The position numbers were made by a program, and so were the translations under genes. A DNA stretch of 64,000 nt from Bacteroidales bacterium (GTDB taxonomy: Bacteria; Bacteroidota; Bacteroidia; Bacteroidales; UBA932), in NCBI GenBank assembly GCA_015060445.1, contig SUYL01000002.1, positions 62,001 through 126,000 on the forward strand, given 5' to 3'. Below the pieces are notes generated by a model. The model made no database searches. It had not been told where the DNA came from and worked only from the letters and a program-made list of their open reading frames with translations. This document shows, one piece after another, positions 1 through 10,003 of this stretch (position 1 is the first letter of the stretch; the number at the start of each line of letters is the position of its first letter).

Positions 1-476
1 AGTTCTTTTCTGGTATCTTCGCTCAAATCGTTTATAGCTTCAAGAGTGCTGGACTCCAGTTCCTCCATTTTACGTTTGATGCCATAGATTTCTTCGGAAA
101 TAACGGGTGTAATAAATACCATGCGTCGGACAGCTACAAATGCACGCATAATGCGTATGTTAATCTCAATGGCAACCTTGGATCTGAGAACGGAAGAAAG
201 CATTGCCACTCCCTCTTCAGTAAAGGCGAGTGTTCTATATCTATTACCCCCTCTTTTTGAGGTCGCAATTTGCGACCTTGAACTGTTTTCCAATAAGTTA
301 CACTCCTCATTTGTCAGTTCAAACATAAAATCTTCCGGGAATCTGTCAATATTTCTCCGTACAGATTCATTAAGTCTTTTTGTCTCTACTCCGTACATTT
401 TAGCCAGATCTCTATCAAGCATTACCTGTACACCTCTAATCTCATAAATGCAATTTCTTATCTCCTGCAATTCCAT
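1..476 (-). CDS. ORF6N domain-containing protein (3' end beyond window edge)
   Basis: Reverse strand reads MELQEIRNCIYEIRGVQVMLDRDLAKMYGVETKRLNESVRRNIDRFPEDFMFELTNEE..., the typical ORF6N N-terminal pattern; missing from the ORF track because it runs off the edge. Confidence 0.85.
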   Translation of the reverse strand, partial: MELQEIRNCIYEIRGVQVMLDRDLAKMYGVETKRLNESVRRNIDRFPEDFMFELTNEECNLLENSSRSQIATSKRGGNRYRTLAFTEEGVAMLSSVLRSKVAIEINIRIMRAFVAVRRMVFITPVISEEIYGIKRKMEELESSTLEAINDLSEDTRKE

Positions 477-692
477 ACTAAAATGATTTAGCAATTATGT
501 GCGCAAAGTGCAAAAAATATTCTTATTCCTATTTTTAAAAAAGAAAAACTTATGCCTGAAAAAGAAAATGTATGCGGTTTTTCACTTTTTTTGTATGAGA
601 ATTATAAATTTGATGTTACAAATCCACACCTTTTCCGTATTACTTGTGAAGGGAGGCGGAAAGAGGTGTTTTTCTCCCGACAGTTATTATAG

Positions 693-1205
693 ATGACAGC
701 GCAGGAACTGAATACAGAGTTTGTTGAGGTGAAGGATGCCGCATACAGGTATGCGGCGAGCATGCTCCATAACCGGGAGGAGGCGGAGGATCTGGTGCAG
801 GATCTGTACGAGAAACTCTGGGGGAGGAGACTCCTGGTGAGGAAGAAGGGGTTTGTGCCGCTGGTTATGGTGAGTGTGAGGAATATGTGTATGGATATTC
901 TCAGGGCAAGGAGGAGTGAAGAATTGTCGGGAAGAGAAGCGGAGGAGGAGTTCTTGTGGGAGGAGGAGAAGGAGAGGGAGGATATGGCGGCAATTGTGGA
1001 GAAACTGGTGGAGAGGTTGCCGCAGAGGGAGAGGGAGGCGTTCCATTTGAGGGTGGTTGAGGGGCTGGATTATGATGTGGTGGCCCAGATTGTTGGAGTT
1101 AATGAAAGTGCGGCAAGGATGGCCTGTTCAAGGGCCCGCAGTAAAATAAAGGAAGAACTGGTTAAAATTATGGATTATGGAGTGGAAAGAGAAAAGGACA
1201 GATGA
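693..1205 (+). CDS. RNA polymerase sigma-70 family (ECF) factor
   Basis: Sigma2 motif EEAEDLVQDLYEKLW and sigma4 region LPQREREAFHLRVVEGLDYDVVAQIVGVNESAARMACSRARSKI. Confidence 0.9.
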   Translation: MTAQELNTEFVEVKDAAYRYAASMLHNREEAEDLVQDLYEKLWGRRLLVRKKGFVPLVMVSVRNMCMDILRARRSEELSGREAEEEFLWEEEKEREDMAAIVEKLVERLPQREREAFHLRVVEGLDYDVVAQIVGVNESAARMACSRARSKIKEELVKIMDYGVEREKDR

Positions 1206-1521
1206 GGTTTTGCAGCAGTATGTTGCCGCGCAGAGGCGGCAGACTGTGGAGGTGAAACTGAAGGACCGCAGAGCCGGAGAAGGGCTGTTGTGGGGATTCA
1301 GACCGGCGGTTGTGGCAAGGTATTCGGTTGCGGTGGCGGCATCGCTGGTGTTGGGGTTGTTTCTTCTGCTCAATGAGCCCCAAAAGGTGTATGGTTATAT
1401 TAATGAGGTTCCCGTTACAGACAAGGCCCGGGCGGTGGAACTCTCGCAGCAGATGTTTGAGGATCTGGCCCTGGGGATGGCTCCGGCAGAGGATGCATTG
1501 GATAATTTGTTGAAATTGTAA
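1177..1521 (+). CDS. Small single-TM protein, candidate anti-sigma factor
   Basis: Overlaps the sigma gene by 29 bp; cytoplasmic N-terminus, TM segment YSVAVAASLVLGLFLLL, short periplasmic tail. Confidence 0.6.
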   Translation: MEWKEKRTDEVLQQYVAAQRRQTVEVKLKDRRAGEGLLWGFRPAVVARYSVAVAASLVLGLFLLLNEPQKVYGYINEVPVTDKARAVELSQQMFEDLALGMAPAEDALDNLLKL

Positions 1522-1533
1522 TTTTTTGATGAT

Positions 1534-2304
1534 ATGAAAAAGTTTGTAGGTTTATTGTTGTTGGTTGCAGGAATTTTTGGTACTGCATTTAAGGCAGATG
1601 CGCAAGGGCTGAAATTGGGTATCCAGGGGATTACTTTTGAACCCGATACTGTGGTTAAGGAGAGTGTAAATTTCCATTCGGCAATTTCTGTAAAAAAGAA
1701 GGAGAAGAGTACAGCCCTTTATATTGGTGGTTCAAAGAGGTCTTCTATAAGGTTGTTTGAGTATGGCTGGAACATGTTGGACAAGGAGATTCCGGGGGAC
1801 TGGTTTGAGATAAACAACTGGAAATCGCAGCAGGTTACAATAAATCCCTTTAATGTGAGCATTACAAATGCCAAGGGGAATGTAGGGCTTTCAATGGCCC
1901 TGGGTCTGAGGGCTAACAACTACAGGTTTGAGAGTGCTTATACAATGGAAGAGGTTGGTGGAGTGGTAAATCCTGTGCCTATTGAGGGGAGAATTAAGAA
2001 GACAAAGTTTACAACTGCAGCAATTCATATTCCGGCAGAGTTTACAATTGGAAAGCCATCCAGATTTGCCGTGTCAATGGGAGGTTTTGCAGATGTGGTT
2101 TTCAACTCCCATACCAAAATAAAATACAGGGGAGGGAGCAAGGATAAGGCGAGGGATTTCCCGGTTAACTTCCTGCAGTACGGATTCAGCGCAAGAGTAT
2201 CGTGCAAATATGTCTCCATCTACTGCAACTGGTATCCCGGTGGAATCTTCAAGAATGGCCGTGGCCCTAAAATGGATGTCTGGAGCATTGGTATAGGATT
2301 ATAA
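1534..2304 (+). CDS. Outer-membrane beta-barrel-like protein
   Basis: Signal peptide, alternating beta pattern, same operon as the sigma gene. Confidence 0.55.
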   Translation: MKKFVGLLLLVAGIFGTAFKADAQGLKLGIQGITFEPDTVVKESVNFHSAISVKKKEKSTALYIGGSKRSSIRLFEYGWNMLDKEIPGDWFEINNWKSQQVTINPFNVSITNAKGNVGLSMALGLRANNYRFESAYTMEEVGGVVNPVPIEGRIKKTKFTTAAIHIPAEFTIGKPSRFAVSMGGFADVVFNSHTKIKYRGGSKDKARDFPVNFLQYGFSARVSCKYVSIYCNWYPGGIFKNGRGPKMDVWSIGIGL

Positions 2305-2315
2305 TTTCTTGGAAT

Positions 2316-2795
2316 ATGAAAAGGTATATATTGCTTGTTATGGCTTTTCTGTGGTGCGGTTATGCCATTGGACAAAGCCAGGGTTTCATGGAGGTGTACC
2401 GGCAGGCAGGTCAGGTGCTCAAGGAGGGTGATGCCGGAATTACCACAACAGAGGTTTCGGGAAAAATGCTGCAGGAGTTGCTCCCTTCAAAGGCCAAGGA
2501 GAGTTTCCATGTGGTGAACAGGATAGACAATATCCGCCAGATAAAATTTGCCACTTCGTCGGGAAAAGAGTTGTACAACAGAATTGACTCCTTGGCGGTA
2601 AATGGGGGAATTTATGAACAGATGTCAATCATAAATGTTGACGGGCAGAGGGTTTCCGTTTACAAGGCACCGTATGGGACTCTCAAGAGTGAGTATCTGA
2701 TACTCATTTCAAAGGATGATGCGGCGTTGGTGTGTGATATTGTGGGGAATATAAGCATGAAGGATATAATGGGGCTACTGTACGGGAAGCAGTAG
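2316..2795 (+). CDS. DUF4252-like secreted protein
   Basis: Signal peptide; size and pattern resemble Bacteroidales DUF4252 proteins that occur with ECF sigma genes. Confidence 0.5.
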   Translation: MKRYILLVMAFLWCGYAIGQSQGFMEVYRQAGQVLKEGDAGITTTEVSGKMLQELLPSKAKESFHVVNRIDNIRQIKFATSSGKELYNRIDSLAVNGGIYEQMSIINVDGQRVSVYKAPYGTLKSEYLILISKDDAALVCDIVGNISMKDIMGLLYGKQ

Positions 2796-2862
2796 CGGGT
2801 TAATGTAGGTGAAATGATGTCCATATGGGGCCGGGAGGCTTGATATGGGCATCTTTTTTTTG

Positions 2863-2870
2863 TATATTCG
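2863..2870 (+). promoter_or_regulatory. -7 box TATATTCG of a Bacteroidota-type promoter
   Basis: TAnnTTYG followed by CAC, about 27 bp upstream of the peroxiredoxin ATG. Confidence 0.5.
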
Positions 2871-2896
2871 CACAAACTTTAAAAACGATTTCAGAT

Positions 2897-3568
2897 ATGG
2901 AAAACAATAACACTTGCTGGACAATGCCGCGCATTGGCGACCAGGCCCCTGAGTTCAGGGCAATGACTACACACGGAAAACTCAATTTCCCACAGGATTA
3001 TGCAGGAAAATGGAAAATACTTTTCAGCCATCCTGCAGATTTTACACCGGTATGTACAACAGAGTTCATCTCTTTTGCAAAGATGCAGAAGGAGTTTGAG
3101 GAACTCAATACACAGTTGGTGGGTCTCTCAGTGGATAGCCTCAGCAGCCATATTGCATGGGTTAGGAACATTGAGGAGAAAATTGAGTGGGACGGCAATA
3201 AAAATGTGAAGATAGGCTTCCCGATAATTGTAGATTTGAGCAAGGCGGTTTCAAAACTTTACGGTATGATTATGCCGGGAGAGGCCAACAATGCCTGTGT
3301 GAGGGCGGTATTCTTCATTGACCCTGCAGACAAGATACGTGCAATTATCTATTACCCGTTGGTACTTGGCCGCAATTTTGAGGAGATAAAGAGGGTGATT
3401 GTAGGGTTGCAGACTGCAGATAAGCATGATGTTGCCCTCCCTGCAAACTGGACTCCCGGTAAGGAGGTGGTTCTCCATTATCCTACCACCACAGAGGATG
3501 TTGAGAAGAGGTGTGCCGAGGAAGGGATTACCTGCAGCGACTGGTATTTGTGTACCAGGAATTTGTAA
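2897..3568 (+). CDS. Peroxiredoxin (1-Cys/Prx6-like)
   Basis: PADFTPVCTTEF active site; long C-terminal Prx6-type domain. Confidence 0.93.
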   Translation: MENNNTCWTMPRIGDQAPEFRAMTTHGKLNFPQDYAGKWKILFSHPADFTPVCTTEFISFAKMQKEFEELNTQLVGLSVDSLSSHIAWVRNIEEKIEWDGNKNVKIGFPIIVDLSKAVSKLYGMIMPGEANNACVRAVFFIDPADKIRAIIYYPLVLGRNFEEIKRVIVGLQTADKHDVALPANWTPGKEVVLHYPTTTEDVEKRCAEEGITCSDWYLCTRNL

Positions 3569-3635
3569 TGCAGTGGATATTTTTGGGGATTTTACGGTGG
3601 AGAGTCGTCTATAACGGGTGATAAAAGGAAAGCGT

Positions 3636-4817
3636 ATGAAAAATTTTGTAAAGACACTTCTTGTATGTGCTGCAGTGTTTGCAGTATCGTGCAGTTCCTC
3701 TGAACAGGAAACTCCGGAAATTCCGTTACAGCCTGAGCCTGATGTTGCACAGGAACTTGATGCCATAATGAAACGTTACAGTGCCGTAGGATTGGCGGTA
3801 GCAGTAGTGGATGAGGGGAAGATTGTTTATGAAAACACCTTGGGCTTTAAGGATCTTGAAGCAAAAACTCCATGGGAGAAAACAGATGTGCTGAGGATTG
3901 CTTCCATTTCAAAGTCTTTTGTTGCAACATCCATCCTTCAACTTGTGGAGCAGGGAAAATTGGGCCTTGATTCAGATGTCTCAGAGATTATGGGATTCGT
4001 TGTAAGGAATCCAAAGTATCCGGAGACTCCAATTACCGTAAGGATGCTGTTGTCGCATACTTCAAGCATGAGTGATGCAAACGGTTATTTCACTTTGGAC
4101 AATCTTAACAGGGAAACTTCCCGAACATGGGAAAAGGCATGGAACGGTTATGAGCCCGGGAGCAAATACCAGTATTGTAATTTGGGCTATAATACTCTTG
4201 GTGCCATTGTTGAGAAAGTGAGTGGAGAGAGGTTTGACAAATATGTCTCAGACCATATTTTAAAACCGCTTGGCGTTTATGCGCACCATAATGTGCATGA
4301 ACTGGATGCCTCAAGATTTGTAGGTATCTATACTTTCAATGCTTCCAACAGCTCCTATAAGAAATCTGATGCCTATCCTTCAATAGAAGATGCATTTGCA
4401 GATTACAGGATGGGATACTCTACCCCTGTTTTTTCACCAACAGGAGGGCTGAAGATTTCTGTGGGTGGTTTGGCCAAAGTTATGATGATGCATATGAATA
4501 TGGGTACACTTGGTGGAGTAAAAATTTTGACTCCCCAGAGTTGTGAAATGATGCAAAGTGAGATTACCCCTACAAACTATGAGGGGGAACGTTATGGCAT
4601 GGCCCTTCTCCGTACCAATGACCTGCTGGGCGGTCATAGGCTTGTAGGGCACGATGGGCTGGCTTTGGGGGCCCATACCGCAATGTTCTGGCATCCGGAA
4701 CAGAAGTTCGGTTTTGTAATAATGACCAACGGCTGTAATGCCAAAACAGACAAAGTGTTTGCAAATATCCTTTGTGAATCTGCGGAGTGTCTTTATAAGA
4801 ATATCATCAACAGGTAA
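3636..4817 (+). CDS. Serine hydrolase, beta-lactamase family (class C-like), lipoprotein
   Basis: Lipobox-like AVSCSS; SISK (SxxK) and YCNLGYN motifs. Confidence 0.88.
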   Translation: MKNFVKTLLVCAAVFAVSCSSSEQETPEIPLQPEPDVAQELDAIMKRYSAVGLAVAVVDEGKIVYENTLGFKDLEAKTPWEKTDVLRIASISKSFVATSILQLVEQGKLGLDSDVSEIMGFVVRNPKYPETPITVRMLLSHTSSMSDANGYFTLDNLNRETSRTWEKAWNGYEPGSKYQYCNLGYNTLGAIVEKVSGERFDKYVSDHILKPLGVYAHHNVHELDASRFVGIYTFNASNSSYKKSDAYPSIEDAFADYRMGYSTPVFSPTGGLKISVGGLAKVMMMHMNMGTLGGVKILTPQSCEMMQSEITPTNYEGERYGMALLRTNDLLGGHRLVGHDGLALGAHTAMFWHPEQKFGFVIMTNGCNAKTDKVFANILCESAECLYKNIINR

Positions 4818-4844
4818 AACGCAACGTTTATATGGTTATATGCA

Positions 4845-4880
4845 AGCCCCTGCTTCCTGAGAGTAGCAGGGGCTGTTTTT
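4845..4880 (+). terminator. Rho-independent terminator
   Basis: gcccctgct-tcctgagagt-agcaggggc followed by T-rich tract. Confidence 0.8.
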
Positions 4881-4985
4881 ATAAAGAAAATTAATAATTG
4901 GGAATCAAATATGCAAAAAATGTATAAAATTGATATATTTGAAGTTTGAAAACAGAAATTAGTAAACCAATTCAAGTTTAAAGGG

Positions 4986-5528
4986 ATGGACAATATAGGC
5001 AAATTGAGAGATGAATGGGGCGACAGGCTGCATCTGTTTGCATATTCATATGTCCATTCTCATGTGGTGGCGGAAGATCTGGTGCAGGATGTGTTTCTGA
5101 AGTTGCTGGAACATAACATTGATATATCTGAATACAACAATATTGGTTCCCTTTTATATACCATCCTGAAGAACAGGTGCCTGGATTACATTAAGCACAA
5201 GATGGTTGAGGAGAATCATATGCAGGATGTGGTTGATGCCAATTATCTTATGGCAAACAGGTATGCATTGGAGGATGAGTCCATTAAGATCATCACCGAC
5301 AATGAAATTCATAAAATTTTAAGGGATGCCATTGCCGCCCTTCCGGATACTACCAGGGATATATTCATTCTCAGCAAATTCAAGGATAAAAAATATCAGG
5401 AGATAGCAGACCTGTACGGGATATCTGCCAGACAGGTGGAGTATCATATTTTCAAGGCTATGTCACTGCTGAAAGAGAGGATGGGCAAATACTATCTTCT
5501 TGTCATTTTCTTTCCGGGGCTTTTCTAG
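4986..5528 (+). CDS. ECF RNA polymerase sigma factor, FecI-like
   Basis: VAEDLVQDVFLKLLEH and PDTTRDIFILSKFKDKKYQEIADLYGISARQVEYHIFKAMSLL; followed by fecR and susC. Confidence 0.92.
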   Translation: MDNIGKLRDEWGDRLHLFAYSYVHSHVVAEDLVQDVFLKLLEHNIDISEYNNIGSLLYTILKNRCLDYIKHKMVEENHMQDVVDANYLMANRYALEDESIKIITDNEIHKILRDAIAALPDTTRDIFILSKFKDKKYQEIADLYGISARQVEYHIFKAMSLLKERMGKYYLLVIFFPGLF

Positions 5529-5579
5529 TCTCATATTCATTTTTTTTGGGATTTTATATTGTATTGTCGTCTTATTATT

Positions 5580-6530
5580 ATGATGATGAGGGAAACTGTT
5601 TTAAAATTTATAGAAAGGAAGGCTTCTGCCCAGGAGCAGAGGGAGGTCCTTGCATGGATAGAGTCCAGTGAGGAGAATCGCAGAGAGTTTGCCAGGCTCA
5701 AGAATTTGAGTGTGGCAATGGATATAATAGCAATGGAGCATAAAGAGAAGAGGAGTTCATTAAAACGCCTCCTTTTCTGGACAGCAAGGGTTGCAGCCAT
5801 CCTGGTTGCCTCTGTTTCTGTATTCCTGTTGGGAGAATATGTGCAGGAACACAAATTCAGGAAGAGGGCATCGGAGCAGTTTACAGAGATTACTGCCCCA
5901 TATGGGGAGGTTCTCCACTTCAATCTTCCCGACGGTTCCAAAGTTATCCTTAACAGCGGGTCCACCCTCAAATTCTCAAAGTTGTTCAATGACGGGAGCA
6001 GGGATGTACAGTTGTCGGGAGAAGGATATTTTGAAGTGAAGAAAGATGATCAGCGTTTTAATGTGGTATATCCTATAGAGAACCCTATTTTTAAATTGAG
6101 TGTATTGGGTACAACTTTCAATATCTCTTCTTATCCCGACAATAAGAATGTAGTTACTACCCTGTATGAAGGGGCAATTGAGATTGAGGACCTGAATACT
6201 CAGGAGAATTTCCGTTTGAAACCCCGATATCAGCACATTTATGAAATGAGTACAGGTGTCTCTACAGTGGAGCCTTTTACAGAGACTTACAGGTGGACAG
6301 ACAAATATGTTGTAGCAAACGGTGAAGACATCTCAACATTTACCAGGAGACTGGAGGATATTTTTAATGTGAAAATCATAATTGACAATGATCTTGTAGG
6401 CAATTGCAGCTACAGCGGTGCCCTTTATGGAGGTTCCCTCCAGCAGATTCTTGACAACATGACTTATGTATCCCCTATAACATACTCAATCAAGGACAGC
6501 GGCAAGACCATCATTATTGAGGCCAAATAA
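5580..6530 (+). CDS. FecR family anti-sigma factor
   Basis: TM segment; FecR core PYGEVLHFNLPDGSKVILNSGSTLKFSKLF; C-terminal DUF4974-like region. Confidence 0.95.
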   Translation: MMMRETVLKFIERKASAQEQREVLAWIESSEENRREFARLKNLSVAMDIIAMEHKEKRSSLKRLLFWTARVAAILVASVSVFLLGEYVQEHKFRKRASEQFTEITAPYGEVLHFNLPDGSKVILNSGSTLKFSKLFNDGSRDVQLSGEGYFEVKKDDQRFNVVYPIENPIFKLSVLGTTFNISSYPDNKNVVTTLYEGAIEIEDLNTQENFRLKPRYQHIYEMSTGVSTVEPFTETYRWTDKYVVANGEDISTFTRRLEDIFNVKIIIDNDLVGNCSYSGALYGGSLQQILDNMTYVSPITYSIKDSGKTIIIEAK

Positions 6531-6558
6531 GACATAACACACTAAAATAATAATATCT

Positions 6559-9500
6559 ATGAAGTTTAACCTATTAAAAACAATTGGAGTTATAGTTCTA
6601 ACTCTTTGTTTGTCTGTCTTGTGTACAGAGTCCTATGCGCAAGATACAGGCAAAATTAAAATAACACTTGATGCAAACAACATGAGTGTTAAACAAATTC
6701 TGGATAAAGTGGAGAAAGATTACGGTGTGAGATTTTTCTACGACGAAAAGAATTTGAATGTAAATGATTCAAAAACTTTAAAACTCAGCAATGCAACCCT
6801 TGAGGAGTTTGTGAAAGCCCTTTTCAATGGCAAGGCCGAGTATACAACTTCTGCAGGTGGTGTTGTTACTTTGAGGAGAACTGCAGTGCAGGCAGACAAT
6901 GCTGTAAGACAAGTTACCGGTACAGTTTCAGATAATAGCGGAGAGCCTGTAATTGGTGCATATGTATTGATTCAGGGTACAACTGACGGTACATCTACTG
7001 ATGCTGACGGTAAATACCAGATAAATGCCCCTGCAAATGCAACCCTTGAGTTTTCACTTATGGGTATGAAAAACGTTGCAGTTGCTGTAAACGGCAAGGC
7101 AGTCATTGATGTTGTTATGGAGGAGGACTCTCAGATACTTGAAGATGTTGTAGTAACAGCAATGGGTATCAGGAAAGAGAGAAAGGCATTGGGATATTCT
7201 GTAACTGAGTTGAAGTCTGAGGAGATTTTGAAGAACAAGCAGACTAACGTTGTAAACTCATTGGCAGGTAAGATTGCCGGTGTGAATGTAACACAAGGTT
7301 CAGGTGCTGCAGGTGCAGGTTCTGCAATTATCATCCGTGGTGGTAACTCTGCAGATGAGAGCCGTGACAACCAGCCTTTGTTTGTAGTTGACGGTATCAT
7401 TTATGACAACTCGTCCCCTAATGGAGGAAACTCCGGTTCTGACGGTGTGACATCAAGTGCTACAACATTCTCTAACCGTGTTATGGATATCAACCCTGAG
7501 GATATTGAGAGCATGTCTGTTCTGAAAGGTGCTGCCGCTGCTGCCCTTTATGGCTCACGTGCTGCTGACGGTGTTGTCCTTATTACAACCAAAAGAGGTA
7601 CTGAAGACGGAACAGTTAAAGTTAACTTCTCATCAAAATATTCGTATTCACATGTTGCTTCAACTCCTGAGATTCAGTCGGAGTATGGAAGAGGTGTATA
7701 TAATATGAACGGATTGTTGTTGTTGGAAGGTGAGATGTCTTCATGGGGTGAGAGAATTAAGGGTAATGTATACGACAACGTTGCAGATTTCTTCCAGGGA
7801 AGTTCAGTTTTTGACAACAGTTTCAGCGTAGCCGGAGGCCATAAGAACGGCAATTACTATTTGTCTGCTTCACGATACGACCAGGAGGGTCTTATCCCTG
7901 GTACAGGATATGACAAGACCACTTTCCGTTTCAATGGCGAGCAGAAATACGGCAAACTTACTGTAGGTGCCAATGTATCATATACCGTTGCAAATACCGA
8001 CAAGACCCTTACTTCTGCCGGTTTGTACGATGGTGGCGGTAACGGTACCATGAATGCAATGTACGGTTGGCCACGCAGTGAGAATATGTCGCACTATTTG
8101 AATGAGGACGGTACAAAATATTACATGTTCCCTTCTCTTCTTCCTGAGAACCAGATGGAGAACCCATACTGGATTATCAACAAGAACAGGATGACCGACA
8201 AGAATGAGCGTACAACAGGTGCTGTAACAGCAAGTTACAAATTTGCCGAGTGGCTGGACTTGTCGTATAGGATGGGTGTTGACTCATATACCAATGATGC
8301 ATACACTTATATTGCTCCAGAAGGTAACGTGAGCAAGGTTTATCAGAACGGACGTTTGAGCAAATCAACAATCAAATACAATTATTTGAATACCAACCTG
8401 ATGTTGAACTTCCACAAGACTTGGGGAGACTTTGATGTGGCAGCCCTTGTAGGTACTGCAACAGAGAATACAGAGTATGAGACCAAAGTTATGTGGGGTC
8501 ATGATTTCAATGTGCCTGGAACAATATCATTTGAGAATATTCTTAAAGAGAACAGGGAGTTCAGTGAGAGAGTATCCCAGAAACGCCTTGTAGGTACTTA
8601 TGGTGAGATAAGGGCTTCATGGAAAAATATGGTATATTTGACTGTAACCGGCCGTAATGACTGGACCTCAACATTGCCTGTAAACAACCGCTCTTATTTC
8701 TACCCTTCTGTTTCAGGTTCATTTGTATTTACAGAAGTATTGCCTAAGAATGATATCCTTACATTCGGTAAAGTACGTGCTTCATGGGCAGAGGTAGGTA
8801 AAGATACAGACCCTTATGCAACCAATACATCAATGTGGGCAACCCAGATAGTTAACGGTAACTTTATTGGTATCGGTAACTATTGGGAGGCAGGTCACAG
8901 ATTCCTTAAACCTGAGAAACAGAGAGCATGGGAGGTTGGTGCAGAGTTGAAGTTCTTCAACGGAAGACTGGGAATTGACTATACCTACTACCAGTCAGAG
9001 ACACATAACCAGATTGCAGCACCTCGTCTTGCACAATCTACCGGTTACATCATGTTTGCAATGAACTCAGGTTCTGTAAAGAACAAGGGTATGGAGTTGA
9101 TGATTACCGGAACTCCTGTTGAGACCAAGAACTTCGGATGGGACATCACATTGAACATGGCCGGAAACCGTGGTACACTGGGTGATTTCATTGATGGTAT
9201 CAACTTTATGAAAGTTACCGATGCACAGGTTGGTGGTGTAATGTCTGCTTCAATTGCCAATGGCGGTGCATTCTTGGGTCTGATAGGTGAGAAATGGGTA
9301 AGGGAGAAAGATGAGAACGGCAAGGAGATTGCAGATGGCCGTTACCTTGTTGATCCTGCAACAGGATTGTACAAATTGTCGGGACAGGACAATGTTGTGG
9401 CAAACCGTGAACCTAAATTTACAGGTGGTCTTACAAATACATTCCGTTGGAAAGATTTGTCATTCTCATTCCTTTTGGATTTCCGCGTAGGTGGTGACAT

Positions 9501-9984
9501 TTACAACGGTACCCAGTATTATTTGACATCAAGAGGCCAGTCAATGAGAACTCTACAGAGAGATGCAGTTACAGTAGAGGGTATCAATGCTGTAACAGGG
9601 GAACCTTTCACACAGACATATAGAAGAGGTGAGACTTACATGATAGGTGGTCTTAACCGTTCAGGTGAGTATATGATTCAGGAGTATTGGAACAATTACT
9701 CACAGAACTCATACAACTTTATACAGGATGTAAACTGGTTGAAGTTGCGCTCAATCAACCTTACTTACAACTTTGGCAACCTTATCAAAGGTCAGAAGTT
9801 TGTTAAAGGGCTTACAGCTACATTTACTGCAAACAACCTGTTTACATGGACAAATTACGAGGGAGGAATGGATCCTGAGGTTGCTGCTGTAGGTAATGCC
9901 GGCGGTTCAGGTTCTGTAGGTATTGATTATTGCGGTGTTCCTGTACAGAGGTCATACTCTTTTGGTGTAAATCTTACTTTCTAA
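6559..9984 (+). CDS. SusC/RagA family TonB-linked outer membrane protein with N-terminal STN and carboxypeptidase-like domains
   Basis: STN domain, GTVSDNSGEPVIGAYVLIQGT, LFVVDGIIYDNSS plug, C-terminal barrel. Confidence 0.97.
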   Translation: MKFNLLKTIGVIVLTLCLSVLCTESYAQDTGKIKITLDANNMSVKQILDKVEKDYGVRFFYDEKNLNVNDSKTLKLSNATLEEFVKALFNGKAEYTTSAGGVVTLRRTAVQADNAVRQVTGTVSDNSGEPVIGAYVLIQGTTDGTSTDADGKYQINAPANATLEFSLMGMKNVAVAVNGKAVIDVVMEEDSQILEDVVVTAMGIRKERKALGYSVTELKSEEILKNKQTNVVNSLAGKIAGVNVTQGSGAAGAGSAIIIRGGNSADESRDNQPLFVVDGIIYDNSSPNGGNSGSDGVTSSATTFSNRVMDINPEDIESMSVLKGAAAAALYGSRAADGVVLITTKRGTEDGTVKVNFSSKYSYSHVASTPEIQSEYGRGVYNMNGLLLLEGEMSSWGERIKGNVYDNVADFFQGSSVFDNSFSVAGGHKNGNYYLSASRYDQEGLIPGTGYDKTTFRFNGEQKYGKLTVGANVSYTVANTDKTLTSAGLYDGGGNGTMNAMYGWPRSENMSHYLNEDGTKYYMFPSLLPENQMENPYWIINKNRMTDKNERTTGAVTASYKFAEWLDLSYRMGVDSYTNDAYTYIAPEGNVSKVYQNGRLSKSTIKYNYLNTNLMLNFHKTWGDFDVAALVGTATENTEYETKVMWGHDFNVPGTISFENILKENREFSERVSQKRLVGTYGEIRASWKNMVYLTVTGRNDWTSTLPVNNRSYFYPSVSGSFVFTEVLPKNDILTFGKVRASWAEVGKDTDPYATNTSMWATQIVNGNFIGIGNYWEAGHRFLKPEKQRAWEVGAELKFFNGRLGIDYTYYQSETHNQIAAPRLAQSTGYIMFAMNSGSVKNKGMELMITGTPVETKNFGWDITLNMAGNRGTLGDFIDGINFMKVTDAQVGGVMSASIANGGAFLGLIGEKWVREKDENGKEIADGRYLVDPATGLYKLSGQDNVVANREPKFTGGLTNTFRWKDLSFSFLLDFRVGGDIYNGTQYYLTSRGQSMRTLQRDAVTVEGINAVTGEPFTQTYRRGETYMIGGLNRSGEYMIQEYWNNYSQNSYNFIQDVNWLKLRSINLTYNFGNLIKGQKFVKGLTATFTANNLFTWTNYEGGMDPEVAAVGNAGGSGSVGIDYCGVPVQRSYSFGVNLTF

Positions 9985-10003
9985 AATTTAAAGGATAACA
10001 GAG

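Noticed and set aside
121-447. 108-aa + ORF at left edge
   Set aside because: Opposite strand encodes a convincing ORF6N-domain protein
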